Program-made: the position numbers and the translations under genes
Origin: Citrobacter sp. MGH106
GTDB lineage: Bacteria > Pseudomonadota > Gammaproteobacteria > Enterobacterales > Enterobacteriaceae
Length of the DNA stretch: 64,000 nucleotides
Direction of reading: 5' to 3'
Assembly: GCF_001037495.1 (NCBI RefSeq)
Contig: NZ_KQ089822.1
Coordinates: 1,798,001 to 1,862,000 of the forward strand
The notes under the pieces: generated by a model
What the model saw: only the letters and a program-made list of their open reading frames with translations
The model's database searches: none
What the model was told of the DNA's origin: nothing
Part shown: positions 49,832-60,058 of the stretch, piece after piece
Layout: the number at the start of each line of letters is the position of its first letter
Numbering within the stretch: position 1 is the first letter of the stretch

Positions 49832-52195
49832 TTACCGGCATACCAGTGGTCCTATCTGCACAATGCCTTTTGCTGAAGGAGGGTAGTCAAACTGCACGTT
49901 GCAACTGCCGGTTTCAGTATCGACGCGCAGACGATTATGTTGTTCCAGCGTGTCGAACCAGGTCATACCGTCAAATCCGACGACAGACGACTGACCCGAA
50001 CCTGTGGTAGCGTTCGCCATGCTGCCCTCAGGAATCGCCTTACCCTGAACATCCACCAGGATGACTTGTGCGGCGCGAACGGGAGTTATGCCAAAACTGA
50101 CAAGTGTTCCGGAACGATCCGCTGGTGTTGCGTTAGCCTCAACGCGTGAGATCCGCATATTGGCGGGAAGATCCATCGGGTCGATACTGATCTGATTACT
50201 TTGGTAGCTGTTCAACGATGTGACTAACAACAGACCCTGATCATCGCTGTGCCCGACAAGATTATTTTGCAGTTTGACAGGGACGTCAGGAACGCCGTCT
50301 GTTGATACCACAGCAAAACCATTATTGATTTCACGGGCAGCAAACAGGCCGCCGCCCATCGTGACCAGAGAACCGGTCACCCCCGCATATCCATAGTGGT
50401 TGTCCGGTAAACGACTAAAGCCGGTATATGCTTTCCCATAACGTCCCAGGTATCCCACCTCACCCTGGCCGCTTTGGCGGGATGCCTGTTGGTTGGCGGC
50501 AATATTCCATCCCCATCCACCGTCGGCAGGTGGTGTCTGACTGGCATTTAGCTGATAGCCGGTTTCATTATTGGTGTGTTGTATGGTGCTACTGGCACTG
50601 AGGTTATTGCCGGTGGTGACTGTCACCATCAGATAGATGCTGCGATCACGGTCATCATCGATGTTCTGATTGAAGCCTGCATTGAGGGAGACATTATCGG
50701 TGACAGATTTGTACCAACTGGCGTTGGCGTAACGCACTGCCGTTTCGTGCGGATAGCGAAACTGCAGGTAGCTGAGGCTGACATTCCCGGCAGACGCCAT
50801 TGAATAACCAATAACCGTGTTGCTGGTCAGCGTCGGCGGCGGCTCGCCATAATGGGTGGCAACGTCCCGATAATCGCCGGAGGTAGCGGTGGTAGTGGTG
50901 CTGAAATTAAATTTATCCGCAGACCAGCGATAACCCACGCTGTACAAAAAACCATTTTTCCCTGAGTCGGCGCTGGCTGCCAGTGCGGTGGACAGCGTTC
51001 CGCTGCGGCTACCGGGGATCCAGTCATTACTGAAACCCGCATTAATAAGCCCATCACTTGTTTCTGCATGGACGCCAGCGGTGAACGTATTGCTGATCCC
51101 CCGACGCCAGGTACCGCTGAGTACAGGGACGCTGGCATAACCAAATGAGGAGTAACCGTAATTCTCCCGGACTGCGCCCAGCTCAGCTGACCAGGATGTT
51201 AGCCCTGCCCGCAGGAGTTGTTGATCGTTATAAAAAGAGAAGTTTTGTACCGTTGTTCTGCCCAGCGCGTCTGTCATCATCACCTGGCCGGTACCCGCGC
51301 CACTGATGTTTGGCATGGTGTTTATCTGAAAACTCCCGGCCGGAACTTCTCCGTTGTAGTACCTGACTCCGTTGACGTACAGCTCAACGTTCGAGGGGAC
51401 GGTTGCGGAGCCGAGGTAGGCGGGGAGTGGGGTGGTTGGCATATAGGGTTGCAGACCAAAATCGGTCCCAATCTGGATACCGCCGATGTGGGTAGGTCGG
51501 GACCAGGCGAGTGAGCTTGTCAGGGTATCGCCAACGGTGATCGCCAGCATGTCCTGCGGAAACGAGGAACGCCAGCTGGTATCCAGCCGGTTAAAAGTGT
51601 TGTTCGCATTTGCAACAGTAGAATATTGCGTAAGCTGGGTTGTACTTAATACCCCTAAGCTGTTGAAAGCACGCAGTTCGCTAAAGGTGTTAAAACTGCT
51701 TTCATCCCCCTGTTGCGCATAGACGTCATAATTGAGTAACGCCCCACGCGATGATGATGCCATCGGTGCGTTCTCTGCAGGGGGGTTAAGCTGAGTGGTG
51801 GCAAGATCAAGTACGTTCAATGGTGCTGTAAGCGCCAGGGTTTGCTGCTGAACGTTGTAGTCAATATTTAACTGGTCGATGTCGTTCAGGTTAACAGGCC
51901 CGGAGGTTTCCTGTGGTATGCGAAAACCTAGCTGGCGCAGAGTCTGTGCGCCAGCGTAGAGTTTTCCATTATCATAGCCAAGGTGAACCAGCCCAACGGG
52001 GTTACCATTTAACGTTACATCAAGATATAAATCGGCACCCACAAGTGGAGTTGCGTCACTAATAACGCCATTTTTAGTCTGGTTATTATTAAGCGCTTGT
52101 GCGGAAACCATGGCAGATATTAATGCTCCGTTGAGTAAGCAAAATTTCAGCAGAAAGCATGACCAGTCAGAGATCTTGTACTGTTTTTTGGCCAT
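49832..52195 (-). CDS. Outer-membrane fimbrial usher (CsuD-type)
   Basis: A 787-residue usher. An N-terminal signal (SCFLLKFCLLNGALISAMVSAQA), periplasmic N-domain (GADLYLDVTLNGNPVGLVHLGY), a beta-barrel with plug (about 150-650) and C-terminal domains ending in a Cys-containing segment (GSCNVQFDYPP...IGPLVCR). It assembles and secretes the pilus. Its start overlaps the chaperone stop by 29 bp with only a weak ribosome-binding site, so translational coupling is likely. Confidence 0.92.
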   Translation of the reverse strand: MAKKQYKISDWSCFLLKFCLLNGALISAMVSAQALNNNQTKNGVISDATPLVGADLYLDVTLNGNPVGLVHLGYDNGKLYAGAQTLRQLGFRIPQETSGPVNLNDIDQLNIDYNVQQQTLALTAPLNVLDLATTQLNPPAENAPMASSSRGALLNYDVYAQQGDESSFNTFSELRAFNSLGVLSTTQLTQYSTVANANNTFNRLDTSWRSSFPQDMLAITVGDTLTSSLAWSRPTHIGGIQIGTDFGLQPYMPTTPLPAYLGSATVPSNVELYVNGVRYYNGEVPAGSFQINTMPNISGAGTGQVMMTDALGRTTVQNFSFYNDQQLLRAGLTSWSAELGAVRENYGYSSFGYASVPVLSGTWRRGISNTFTAGVHAETSDGLINAGFSNDWIPGSRSGTLSTALAASADSGKNGFLYSVGYRWSADKFNFSTTTTATSGDYRDVATHYGEPPPTLTSNTVIGYSMASAGNVSLSYLQFRYPHETAVRYANASWYKSVTDNVSLNAGFNQNIDDDRDRSIYLMVTVTTGNNLSASSTIQHTNNETGYQLNASQTPPADGGWGWNIAANQQASRQSGQGEVGYLGRYGKAYTGFSRLPDNHYGYAGVTGSLVTMGGGLFAAREINNGFAVVSTDGVPDVPVKLQNNLVGHSDDQGLLLVTSLNSYQSNQISIDPMDLPANMRISRVEANATPADRSGTLVSFGITPVRAAQVILVDVQGKAIPEGSMANATTGSGQSSVVGFDGMTWFDTLEQHNRLRVDTETGSCNVQFDYPPSAKGIVQIGPLVCR

Positions 52196-52889
52196 TTACT
52201 GTTACTTCAACTTTACCGCCATTATGGGTATCACTGGCGGACGGGGATAATATCCACCGCATAGTTGAGCCTGGAAGAACATAACCTAGCAGTCCCGACG
52301 TAATGACTTTTTTGGTACCGTTATGATTAATAAAAGTTGCAGCAGATAATTGTGCATGTCCGTTTCCCTGATTACTGACTTCAAGGAATTTTTTGCCATC
52401 CAGTAGTTGTAACTTCCATTGAAGTTTTGCTTCGGTTTCAGCCTGTGTGGCTGGCTGAATAAAAACGGGCACGGAATAATGCAGGACAAATTGCAGCTTA
52501 TTTTTTTGTAATTTTGTGGGCGGTAATTCATCGATGGATAACCGGTAAGCATCTTCTGCCTGGGTTGATGGCGGAGCGGTGCGAATAACGCGAATCAACT
52601 GACGTTCACCCGGTGCTAATGCCAGCATCGGTGGACTTATAACAAGTCCCTGGGAGGGGGATAACCTGTCGCCGTAAGCGCTCTGACTCCAGCGAAAAAC
52701 CCGGACCTGGGCATTGAGCACGCTATCACCCGCGTTGCTTAACCAGATCCCATCGGCGTTTTGCGTTGCCTGCAGCGTTAACGTAACAGGTGCTATCTGA
52801 AGTCCGCTTGCCGTGGCGGTGTTTATGCTCATAGCTAACCCTAGCAGGCACGTGCAGGCGCACTGCTGAAGAGGCAGTTTAAATATCAT
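52167..52889 (-). CDS. Periplasmic pilus chaperone (CsuC-type)
   Basis: A 240-residue PapD-like chaperone with two immunoglobulin-like domains. Signal peptide to about TATAS; N-domain motif VRVFRWSQ and LAPGERQLIRVIRT hold the subunit-binding strand, and ELPP is typical of fimbrial chaperones. It caps pilin subunits before the usher. 14 bp after the major pilin gene. Confidence 0.92.
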   Translation of the reverse strand: MIFKLPLQQCACTCLLGLAMSINTATASGLQIAPVTLTLQATQNADGIWLSNAGDSVLNAQVRVFRWSQSAYGDRLSPSQGLVISPPMLALAPGERQLIRVIRTAPPSTQAEDAYRLSIDELPPTKLQKNKLQFVLHYSVPVFIQPATQAETEAKLQWKLQLLDGKKFLEVSNQGNGHAQLSAATFINHNGTKKVITSGLLGYVLPGSTMRWILSPSASDTHNGGKVEVTVNGQKTVQDL

Positions 52890-52903
52890 TTGTCTTCCTG
52901 AGG

Positions 52904-53434
52904 TTAATAGTTAACGTTAACCGTTACGGTGTCGGCATAGTCGTCAGGAGTGAAGTTGGCGCTTGGTGCTGTGGCATAAACGGTGAAGTTTTGCCCCTGT
53001 CCGGTTCCGATTGAGGCAACACCATTTCCCACAGACGTTGTGGTTGCAGTATTCCCCCAGACCGGGCCAGTTGCTGATGTTTGATTCAACTGATAAGGCA
53101 CTTTATCTGAGTTCGTCGCTGCGTTAGCAACAGAGGACATAGCACCTGCACCTGTTGTATTACCGCCATTGCCTGCTGAAGGTGACAGACCAATAAAATA
53201 AGGAGTAGTTTTGGAGCAGTTGATGGAAATTGTGTTACTGGCGCTGGTATTTGTCGCAGTGGTATTAACTGGCCCAAGAGTAATATTTGAAGATGAACCG
53301 GTAGTGACGGTACAGGCCTTTTGAATAGTCATAAGCACCTGAAATGTGCCATTCGCGGTCGCGGCATTTGCTGCTGAAGGAATGGAAAAGGCGGTGCAAA
53401 AAAGAATTAAGCGTGCGCTTATGACTGGAGCCAT
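52904..53434 (-). CDS. Spore coat U domain major pilin (CsuA/B-like)
   Basis: A 176-residue single SCPU-domain protein. Signal peptide SARLILFCTAFSIPSAANA; the mature N-terminus ATANGTFQVLMTIQKAC supplies the donor strand and first Cys; the C-terminus is NFTPDDYADTVTVNVNY. The ATG at 53434 has AAGG 8 nt upstream and is preferred over a TTG six codons earlier. First gene of the pilus operon. Only one pilin plus a tip protein are encoded, fewer than in Acinetobacter csu. Confidence 0.85.
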   Translation of the reverse strand: MAPVISARLILFCTAFSIPSAANAATANGTFQVLMTIQKACTVTTGSSSNITLGPVNTTATNTSASNTISINCSKTTPYFIGLSPSAGNGGNTTGAGAMSSVANAATNSDKVPYQLNQTSATGPVWGNTATTTSVGNGVASIGTGQGQNFTVYATAPSANFTPDDYADTVTVNVNY

Positions 53435-53637
53435 ATTCTTTACCTTTTTCAAATAACCACATTTTTTGCTTTAAAAAAGCAATAATGTGATACAGGAAGC
53501 CATGATTAAACCCTAGGATAAGTATTAGTCTTGTGCCAGTTCAGCTAATGAATTTTACTTAGGAAAAAGGTGATGAGGTCGACAAAAAAATAATACCAAT
53601 GCGTGAGTATATTGAAGCTCTTTATATACTACCGTGG

Positions 53638-53663
53638 ACCTCAGACAAGGCATTGTCTGAGGT
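53638..53663. promoter_or_regulatory. Inverted repeat between the LysR gene and the pilus operon
   Basis: Perfect 11-bp arms ACCTCAGACAA (53638-53648) and TTGTCTGAGGT (53653-53663) around GGCA. It lies 37 bp after the LysR stop and about 204 bp before the pilin start. No U-run follows on either strand, so it is either a weak terminator for the LysR gene or an operator for the pilus promoter. Confidence 0.45.
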
Positions 53664-53700
53664 GTCTATATTCACGGATTCCCTGGTTTTTATCTATAAA

Positions 53701-54573
53701 TTAAGCCGTTGCAACAAATGATACGAAGCAATTAAGTACGCGGCTGACTTCCCGGTTTTTCAACCAGATCATCACAGTGTTTACATTACCAATCTCTGGC
53801 GTAATGCTGTGCCAACGTATTGGGAAATTGCCTTCATACTGCCTGACGATGCTCTCCGGCAAAAGTGCAATTCCCATCCCAGCGCTAACGCAGCCGAGAA
53901 TAGCCTGAAATGAGCCAAACTCCAGAGGGTCAGCATAATCTACATTCTGCAGTCGCAGCCATTGCCCTAATCTGGCGCGATAATTACATCCCTTCACAAA
54001 GACCAGTGGTCTTGTCACCTTAAGGTCAGATCCTGTAGTAACGTCCTGGTGCTCTGCTGCGGTCACCAGTACAAGCGTTTCCTGACATAAAACCTGCGAT
54101 TGCAGCCTCGAATTCTCAGCATGTAAGCCATGGTGGTCAGCAACGAAAGCAATATCCAGCTCGCTATTGAGGATCTGTTGTACCAGCACTTCTGTTGAAG
54201 ACGTCTTTAAATTCAGCTCAACGAAAGGCATTTCCCGGTGAAAATTTGCCAGTAAGGATGGGAGACGTACGGCTGCTGTGGTTTCCATTGCGCCTATGCG
54301 TAAAGGACCTGCCGCTTTTGTCCCCTGCATGGACAGCTCCGCTTCATCTAAAAGTGCCAGAATTTTGTTGGCATATCGCAGAAGAAGCTCACCCTCAGGT
54401 GTGATATGGAGACGGTTTTTCTCACGTATAAACAACGAGACATCAAGGCTTGACTCCAGCTGCTTAAGACGGGTTGTAACATTGGAGGAAACGCAGTGGA
54501 GATTGCGGGCTGCTGCTGATATCGAGCCTGTTTCAGCGACGGTTTTAAACAAGTTAAGGGAGGTACTGTTCAT
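53701..54573 (-). CDS. LysR-family transcriptional regulator
   Basis: A regulator of about 290 residues. The N-terminal helix-turn-helix (LNLFKTVAETGSISAAARNLHCVSSNVTTRLKQLE) resembles the PtrR/YneJ branch; a substrate-binding domain follows (RIGAMETTAAVRLPSLLANFHRE). ATG at 54573; a GTG four codons upstream is possible. Divergent from an MFS transporter and a tautomerase gene, which it probably controls. The effector is unknown. Confidence 0.88.
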   Translation of the reverse strand: MNSTSLNLFKTVAETGSISAAARNLHCVSSNVTTRLKQLESSLDVSLFIREKNRLHITPEGELLLRYANKILALLDEAELSMQGTKAAGPLRIGAMETTAAVRLPSLLANFHREMPFVELNLKTSSTEVLVQQILNSELDIAFVADHHGLHAENSRLQSQVLCQETLVLVTAAEHQDVTTGSDLKVTRPLVFVKGCNYRARLGQWLRLQNVDYADPLEFGSFQAILGCVSAGMGIALLPESIVRQYEGNFPIRWHSITPEIGNVNTVMIWLKNREVSRVLNCFVSFVATA

Positions 54574-54681
54574 AGGGACTGTCACTCAAAGTGAACGCAT
54601 TTGTCATTTATATTAACTTTTTATTATCATTTTATCACGTAAGATAACAATTAAGTTTGGTTAGCATATTGAGTCCAAAAA

Positions 54682-55872
54682 ATGGATCTTGAGCACAGCG
54701 TTGCTGGTCATCGTCAAGTGAGTACAGCTGTATTCGGCATGATCGTACTAACATTAGGAATGGGAATAGGGCGTTTTTTATATACACCTATGCTTCCGGT
54801 CATGCTGCATGAGGGTATTTTCACATTTTCGCAGTTGTCACTGATTGCCAGCGCAAACTATGCGGGATACCTGGTCGGAAGCCTTCTTTTCTCGTTCGGT
54901 ATATTTAACGGGGCGAATCATCTCAGGGGAATGTTACTGGCAGCTGCGCTCGCCACCGGAATACTTATTTATTTCATGGCCATTGTGACGTCGCCTGAGA
55001 TCGTTTTATGCATCAGATTTATGGCTGGAGTGGCGAGTGCGGGCATGATGATATTTGGATCAATGCTTATCCTGCAGCATACCCACAATCCCTTTGTCAT
55101 CGCCTCCTTGTTTGCCGGTGTCGGAGCAGGCATTTTTATTGGTAACGAATATGTTATTGCCGGTGTTGCTTACGCGGCAAACTCAAAATTTTTATGGTCA
55201 GGTGCTGCGTTTATATCTGCAATGTTATTCGTAGTATTGATTATTTTGCTACCAAAAAATAAAAATATTATCGCACCCGAAAAAATGATCGCTACGTCAG
55301 TGCCTGATATTCAATGGTGGAATTTGGCACTATTGTATGGACTGGCCGGTTTTGGTTACATCATTGTGGCTACATATTTACCGTTAATGGCGCAAGGGAT
55401 GGGAAATGACTTTCTGGCAAATCATATATGGTCGATTGTTGGTCTTGCGGTTATCCCCGGGTGTTACGGTTGGTTATGGGCTGCCCGTCAGTGGAATATC
55501 TTGCCTTGCCTGACTGTTAACTTAATTGTGCAGGCGAGTTGTGTCGTATTGGCATCATTCATAAATTCTCCCTGGCTATTGACCTTAAGTTGTATTGGCT
55601 TTGGTGCAACATTTATGGGAACAAGTTCCCTGGTCATGCCACTGGCGAAAAAGATTAAAGCACCAGGTAAGATAAACATGCTGGGGCTGGTGACGCTTAC
55701 CTACGGCATCGGGCAAGTCGCCGGACCGTTAATGGTGAGTGCGCTTCAGGCCAGCAAAAATGGGATGACGCTATCGATTCTTTTGGGCGCAGGTTCATTA
55801 TTTGCCGCAGCAGGAATTAGCTATTTCCAGCACGAAAAAGTTAAATACTTAGATAGTTTTAGTAAAAAATGA
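54682..55872 (+). CDS. YbfB/YjiJ family MFS transporter
   Basis: A 396-residue carrier with about 12 transmembrane segments and the family motif GIGRFLYTPMLPVML (about residues 29-43). YbfB/YjiJ proteins are uncharacterised MFS members. Divergent from the LysR gene (108 bp) and 103 bp upstream of a tautomerase gene. Codon use is AT-richer than in the neighbouring housekeeping genes, which suggests a later arrival. Possible role: import or export of an aromatic or enolic acid; this is inference from the neighbours. Confidence 0.85.
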   Translation: MDLEHSVAGHRQVSTAVFGMIVLTLGMGIGRFLYTPMLPVMLHEGIFTFSQLSLIASANYAGYLVGSLLFSFGIFNGANHLRGMLLAAALATGILIYFMAIVTSPEIVLCIRFMAGVASAGMMIFGSMLILQHTHNPFVIASLFAGVGAGIFIGNEYVIAGVAYAANSKFLWSGAAFISAMLFVVLIILLPKNKNIIAPEKMIATSVPDIQWWNLALLYGLAGFGYIIVATYLPLMAQGMGNDFLANHIWSIVGLAVIPGCYGWLWAARQWNILPCLTVNLIVQASCVVLASFINSPWLLTLSCIGFGATFMGTSSLVMPLAKKIKAPGKINMLGLVTLTYGIGQVAGPLMVSALQASKNGMTLSILLGAGSLFAAAGISYFQHEKVKYLDSFSKK

Positions 55873-55975
55873 AACAGAGTGTTTGCTAATAAATAGCATT
55901 GCCATGTTGGTGTTCGCTATTAAATAATGTAGCCGAAATTGGTTATAGTTACTTATATAATTCACAGGAGTTAAC

Positions 55976-56179
55976 ATGCCTTACGTAAATATAAAGATCA
56001 CGAAAGAAGGTGCTACAGATAAACAAAAGAAAATGTTGATGGAAGGGGTTACCCAATTGTTGGTCGATGTGCTCAATAAAAATCCAAGTACAACTATTGT
56101 CGTTATTGATGAGGTTGACACAGATAACTGGGGTATTGGCGGCGTGCCCGTGACAGAACTCCGTAAAATCAGTAAGTAA
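55976..56179 (+). CDS. 4-oxalocrotonate tautomerase family protein
   Basis: A 67-residue small tautomerase. After removal of the initiator Met the N-terminus would be Pro1 (MPYVNIKI), the catalytic base of this superfamily. VVIDEVDTDNWGIGGVPV is a typical C-terminal half. ACAGGAG lies 6-7 nt before the ATG. Family reactions are keto-enol tautomerisation or dehalogenation of 2-oxo acids; the substrate here is unknown. Likely co-regulated with the upstream MFS gene. Confidence 0.88.
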   Translation: MPYVNIKITKEGATDKQKKMLMEGVTQLLVDVLNKNPSTTIVVIDEVDTDNWGIGGVPVTELRKISK

Positions 56180-56262
56180 CATGTTGGCTGGTAGTGAGGA
56201 GCGCAAACTCTTCACTTCTGATGTTACACATGACTTAACAATGGATATTTTGCAATTACCAA

Positions 56263-56300
56263 TAAAATAAACCGGAGGTTGCGTATCACTCCCTCCGGTT
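56263..56300 (-). terminator. Terminator of the hya-app operon
   Basis: AACCGGAGG (56270-56278) / CCTCCGGTT (56292-56300); on the minus strand it is followed by TATTTTATT. It lies 6 bp after the appX stop. Confidence 0.8.
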
Positions 56301-56305
56301 AAAAT

Positions 56306-56395
56306 CTATTTCTGACGAGATTCAAGCCATACCAGGGCCAGCGTAGACAACGAGCACATCAGCACAATGCTGAAGGACCAAAATAAATACCACAT
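56306..56395 (-). CDS. appX: Small subunit AppX (CbdX/CydX family) of cytochrome bd-II
   Basis: A 29-residue single-helix membrane protein (MWYLFWSFSIVLMCSLSTLALV... ending WLESRQK). AGGAGG stands 8 nt before the ATG. It follows appB by 12 bp, as in E. coli appCBX, and shares the MWYL start and LESR-like tail with CydX. CydX-type subunits stabilise the haem site of cytochrome bd oxidases. Confidence 0.9.
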   Translation of the reverse strand: MWYLFWSFSIVLMCSLSTLALVWLESRQK

Positions 56396-56407
56396 GATAC
56401 AGACCTC

Positions 56408-57544
56408 CTAGTAAAGTTCATGATGGTGGCGGCGGAGAGTTTCTGAATTAATTCGCCCCAACATCTTGTAATAACTCCACAGGGTGTAGAGCAGGACGAT
56501 CGGCAGAAAAATCAACACAATAATCAGCATAATACTGAGCGTCATTTGACTGGAGGTGCTATCCCACACCGTCAGACTGGAAAGTGGGTGCGTGCTTGAT
56601 GGCATCACAAACGGAAACAGAGTTATTCCGGCAGTGAAGATCACACAGGCCTGAGTCAGTGAAGAAAACAGGAATCCCCAGACAATCCGACGGTGGGTGC
56701 AGGCATAGAGTGTGAGCATCGGAAAAAGCATGCCAAGCAGCGGAATAATCAGCAGAAGCGGCGTATGCATGAAGTTATTCATCCAGGCACCAGGTAATAT
56801 CGTCACGGCCTTTAGCAGCGGGTTGGAAGGGCCATTAGCATTTTGGCTGAGCAGTACAAAGCCATTAATACCCGCCCATAGCCAGTATCCGGCTAACAGG
56901 AAACAGAGCACTACCAGCATTGCGCTGCGGCTGGTGGCAGACAACGCCCGTTGGCGAATAATGCCATCGGTCTTCAGCTGCAACCACACGCTCCCTTGCA
57001 GGATCACCAGCATCAGACTTAATGCGCCGCACAGCAGAGCAAAGGGCGAGAGTAACTGCCAGAAGGAGCCAAAGTATTCCACATGAAGCTGCGACGTAAA
57101 GGCAAATGGAACCCCGAGGAACAGATTGCCAAACGCAACGCCGAAGATAACAGGGGGCACCAGACTCCCTATAACCAATCCGGTGTCCCACAAGGCGCGC
57201 CAGCGACTATTAACAATCTTACCGCGATAGTCAAAGGCCAACGGACGAAAGAAGAGAGCACACAGCACCAGAATCATCGCTACGTAAAACCCCGAAAACG
57301 CGGCGGCATAGACACGTGGCCAGGCGGCGAATAATGCACCGCCTGCCAGAATGAGCCACACCTGGTTACCTTCCCAGTGCGCACCGACGCTATTGATCAA
57401 CACCCGACGTTCGTCATCGTTACGTGCGATCAGTGGTAACAGGCATCCCACTCCCATATCAAATCCGTCAGTGACCATAAATGCTACCAGAATGATGCCT
57501 ATCAGCAGCCACCAAATGAGCCGTAACGTTTCATAATCCAACAT
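56408..57544 (-). CDS. appB: Cytochrome bd-II ubiquinol oxidase subunit II
   Basis: A 378-residue membrane protein of the CydB/AppB family with about eight or nine helices ([25 protein letters not shown] start; [19 protein letters not shown]). Partner of AppC in a low-redundancy, high-affinity O2 reductase. Starts 11 bp after appC. In Salmonella the equivalent genes beside hya are called cyxAB. Confidence 0.95.
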   Translation of the reverse strand: MLDYETLRLIWWLLIGIILVAFMVTDGFDMGVGCLLPLIARNDDERRVLINSVGAHWEGNQVWLILAGGALFAAWPRVYAAAFSGFYVAMILVLCALFFRPLAFDYRGKIVNSRWRALWDTGLVIGSLVPPVIFGVAFGNLFLGVPFAFTSQLHVEYFGSFWQLLSPFALLCGALSLMLVILQGSVWLQLKTDGIIRQRALSATSRSAMLVVLCFLLAGYWLWAGINGFVLLSQNANGPSNPLLKAVTILPGAWMNNFMHTPLLLIIPLLGMLFPMLTLYACTHRRIVWGFLFSSLTQACVIFTAGITLFPFVMPSSTHPLSSLTVWDSTSSQMTLSIMLIIVLIFLPIVLLYTLWSYYKMLGRINSETLRRHHHELY

Positions 57545-57555
57545 GATTGTCTCCT

Positions 57556-59100
57556 TTATCCCTGTTGTTGCATCGGTTGTTGATTCTGCATCGCACTCGG
57601 CCCAAGACGTGCGTACTTCTGCATCAGATAGACTTCAGCAATTAAAAACAGGGTGTAAAGCGTAAGGATCAGTCCCATAGAGAAGGCCAGTTGACCTGCG
57701 GTCAGGGCTGAATGAGCGTACCAGGTCGGTAGAATGTCCTGAATCGCCCACGGTTGTCGGCCAAACTCGGTCATGAACCAGCCTGCTTCAATGGCGATCC
57801 ACGGTAACGGCAGGCTCCAGAGCGTCATACGCAGCACCCAGCGATGTTGGTCGATGCGCATGCGTAAGGTCTGTATCAGTGAAATCGCCATTACCAGCAG
57901 CAGAGCGGAGCCGCATCCCACCATGATGCGAAAACTCCAGAATACAGGTGCTACCTGCGGTATTGCGCCGCGTTGCGCTGCCTGATATTGATCTGGTGTG
58001 ACATTGTTCATGTTGGGGGCATAATTCGCCAGCAGGATGCCATAACCCAAATCATTTTCTACTCGGTGGAAAGCGCTGAGCACCTGAGGTGTGCGGTCCC
58101 CATTGGCAATTTTCTGCATCAGCAGCCACGCAACCCGGCCACGTTGCAATCGGGGTAACGTCTCCGCCATCAGATTCTTCAACCCTGGAACCGGCGTATC
58201 TAACGAGTGGGTAGCCAGAATGCCAAGCAGTGCCGGTATCTTCACGGCAAAGGCATTACGCTCTTGTTCCTGTTGTGGCCAGGCGATCACATGAAATGGG
58301 GCAGGCGCAGGTTCGGTTTGCCACTCGCCTTCCATTGCTGCCAGTTTTACCGGCTGGAGCCGGGCAACCTCATAGGCAGAGCTGTCACCCAGTTGCAGAG
58401 CGCCGAGGATAGCCAGTGTGCCGAATACTGAGCTAACCGCGAAGGAGCGAAGGGCAAACTCGCGATTGCGACCACGCAACAGATACCAGGCGCTGATAGA
58501 CATAACAAACATAGCGCCAGTTACATAACCGGACATCACGGTATGCACAAATTTCACCTGGCTGACGGGGTTGAAGACCAGATCGCTAAAGCTGCTCATC
58601 TCCATGCGGAGTGTATCTATATTGAAGTGCGCGCCTGTCGGGTATTGCATCCAGCCGTTGGCATTGAGGATCCACAGCGCCGAGATATTGGAGCCAAACG
58701 CGACCAGCCAGGTCACCAGCAGGTGCTGATATTTGGTTAAGCGATGCCAGCCGAAAAAGAACAATCCCACGAAAGTGGATTCAAGAAAGAAGGCCAGCAG
58801 GGCCTCCATCGCCAGCGGGGCACCGAAAATATCGCCCACATAGTTGGAATAGAGTGACCAGTTAGTGCCGAACTGAAACTCCATGGTCAGGCCGGTCGCC
58901 ACTCCCAAAGCAAAGTTAATGCCGAATAACTTACCCCAGAAACGCGTCATATCGCGGTAGATTGTTTTGCCCGTCACGACGTAGAGGGTTTCCATGATGG
59001 CCAGTAAAAAGATCAACCCCAGTGTCAGGGGGACAAACAGGAAATGATAAAGCGCGGTCAGAGCAAATTGCCAGCGCGATAAGTCAATGACATCCCACAT
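57556..59100 (-). CDS. appC: Cytochrome bd-II ubiquinol oxidase subunit I
   Basis: A 514-residue subunit that carries haems b558, b595 and d and the quinol site. The haem-ligand His19 is in [15 protein letters not shown], the second His near 186 in [12 protein letters not shown], and the Met ligand region and [13 protein letters not shown] lie in the C-terminal half. The ATG at 59100 with AGGAG upstream matches E. coli AppC; an in-frame start six codons earlier is less likely. 100 bp after hyaF; it may have its own promoter as well as read-through from hya. Confidence 0.96.
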   Translation of the reverse strand: MWDVIDLSRWQFALTALYHFLFVPLTLGLIFLLAIMETLYVVTGKTIYRDMTRFWGKLFGINFALGVATGLTMEFQFGTNWSLYSNYVGDIFGAPLAMEALLAFFLESTFVGLFFFGWHRLTKYQHLLVTWLVAFGSNISALWILNANGWMQYPTGAHFNIDTLRMEMSSFSDLVFNPVSQVKFVHTVMSGYVTGAMFVMSISAWYLLRGRNREFALRSFAVSSVFGTLAILGALQLGDSSAYEVARLQPVKLAAMEGEWQTEPAPAPFHVIAWPQQEQERNAFAVKIPALLGILATHSLDTPVPGLKNLMAETLPRLQRGRVAWLLMQKIANGDRTPQVLSAFHRVENDLGYGILLANYAPNMNNVTPDQYQAAQRGAIPQVAPVFWSFRIMVGCGSALLLVMAISLIQTLRMRIDQHRWVLRMTLWSLPLPWIAIEAGWFMTEFGRQPWAIQDILPTWYAHSALTAGQLAFSMGLILTLYTLFLIAEVYLMQKYARLGPSAMQNQQPMQQQG

Positions 59101-59200
59101 GCGAACTCCTGTAGGCAATAATCAGATGAATGGAAATAATGGGAAAGACAAACTGCGTCAGACCAGCAACAGAAAATGCAACTGGCCCAGGTAACGGACC

Positions 59201-60058
59201 TTAAAAATGTGGAGGCCCTTCCAGCCAGCCGCAGACTTCGTTCAGGCGCTGGAGTGAGTCGAGCAGATCTTCCGGCGCGGCCTGCACCAGTTCAGGCAAC
59301 GGACAGATTTCGTAACTATCGAGCAGGATCCCCTTGAGAGTATCCAGGCAGCGGACATGCCAGACATGGCGTAATGCCGTAGCATCGATTTGGCTTTCAC
59401 CGTAACCAACAGTGCGGATCTGGATGTGGCCCTGGCCGCATAAGCGTGTGAGGAACAGACGGTCAGCGTCGCTAATCGGGAGTTGGGTGAGATTGATACT
59501 GTGGGGTTGCGTTGCCGGGTTGCGAACGTGTGCCAGTAATTCCTGGGCCAGCGTCAGGCCGTTCATCAACCCGTCGACTGGCGGTGGCAGCAGGGTATCG
59601 TCCGGCAATGTATTCAGTGTTGCCGCCTGCCACAGCACCAGAGGGGCGCTACCTGCTTCCAGTCGCTCTTCCCATTGCTGATTGCTGGACTGGCGACGTA
59701 TCCGCCAGATACCACAGAAAATTGACTCCTGGATCTCGCTCTCGCTGCCATCTGCATGCTGAATACGTGCTGAAACTTCTCCTTCACCCAGCAATGTATT
59801 GAGAAACGTGAGATCGTCTGCATTTAGTGCGGATAAATCCCACCCGAGGACTTCCTCTTTGGCAGGGATGCGCCGGGTGAGTTGTTTGCGCAGTTCGGCT
59901 AACAATGCCATCACCGTCGGGCTATGCTGGCAGCTTTCCAGCGCCGCCATGCTGGGGGCGCTGTTTACCTGGCAGGTGAGAGGCAATGGATTCATAGTAA
60001 AACTGTCATCGTCTGGTTGTGTCCCCGGCCCCAGCAGATGGAAAAAGGAATCGCTCAT
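59201..60058 (-). CDS. hyaF: Hydrogenase 1 maturation protein HyaF
   Basis: A 285-residue HupH/HyaF-family protein involved in hydrogenase 1 assembly, thought to assist iron-sulfur cluster handling of the small subunit. Recognised by collinearity with E. coli HyaF and its operon place. Its ATG overlaps the hyaE stop (ATGA). Confidence 0.92.
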   Translation of the reverse strand: MSDSFFHLLGPGTQPDDDSFTMNPLPLTCQVNSAPSMAALESCQHSPTVMALLAELRKQLTRRIPAKEEVLGWDLSALNADDLTFLNTLLGEGEVSARIQHADGSESEIQESIFCGIWRIRRQSSNQQWEERLEAGSAPLVLWQAATLNTLPDDTLLPPPVDGLMNGLTLAQELLAHVRNPATQPHSINLTQLPISDADRLFLTRLCGQGHIQIRTVGYGESQIDATALRHVWHVRCLDTLKGILLDSYEICPLPELVQAAPEDLLDSLQRLNEVCGWLEGPPHF

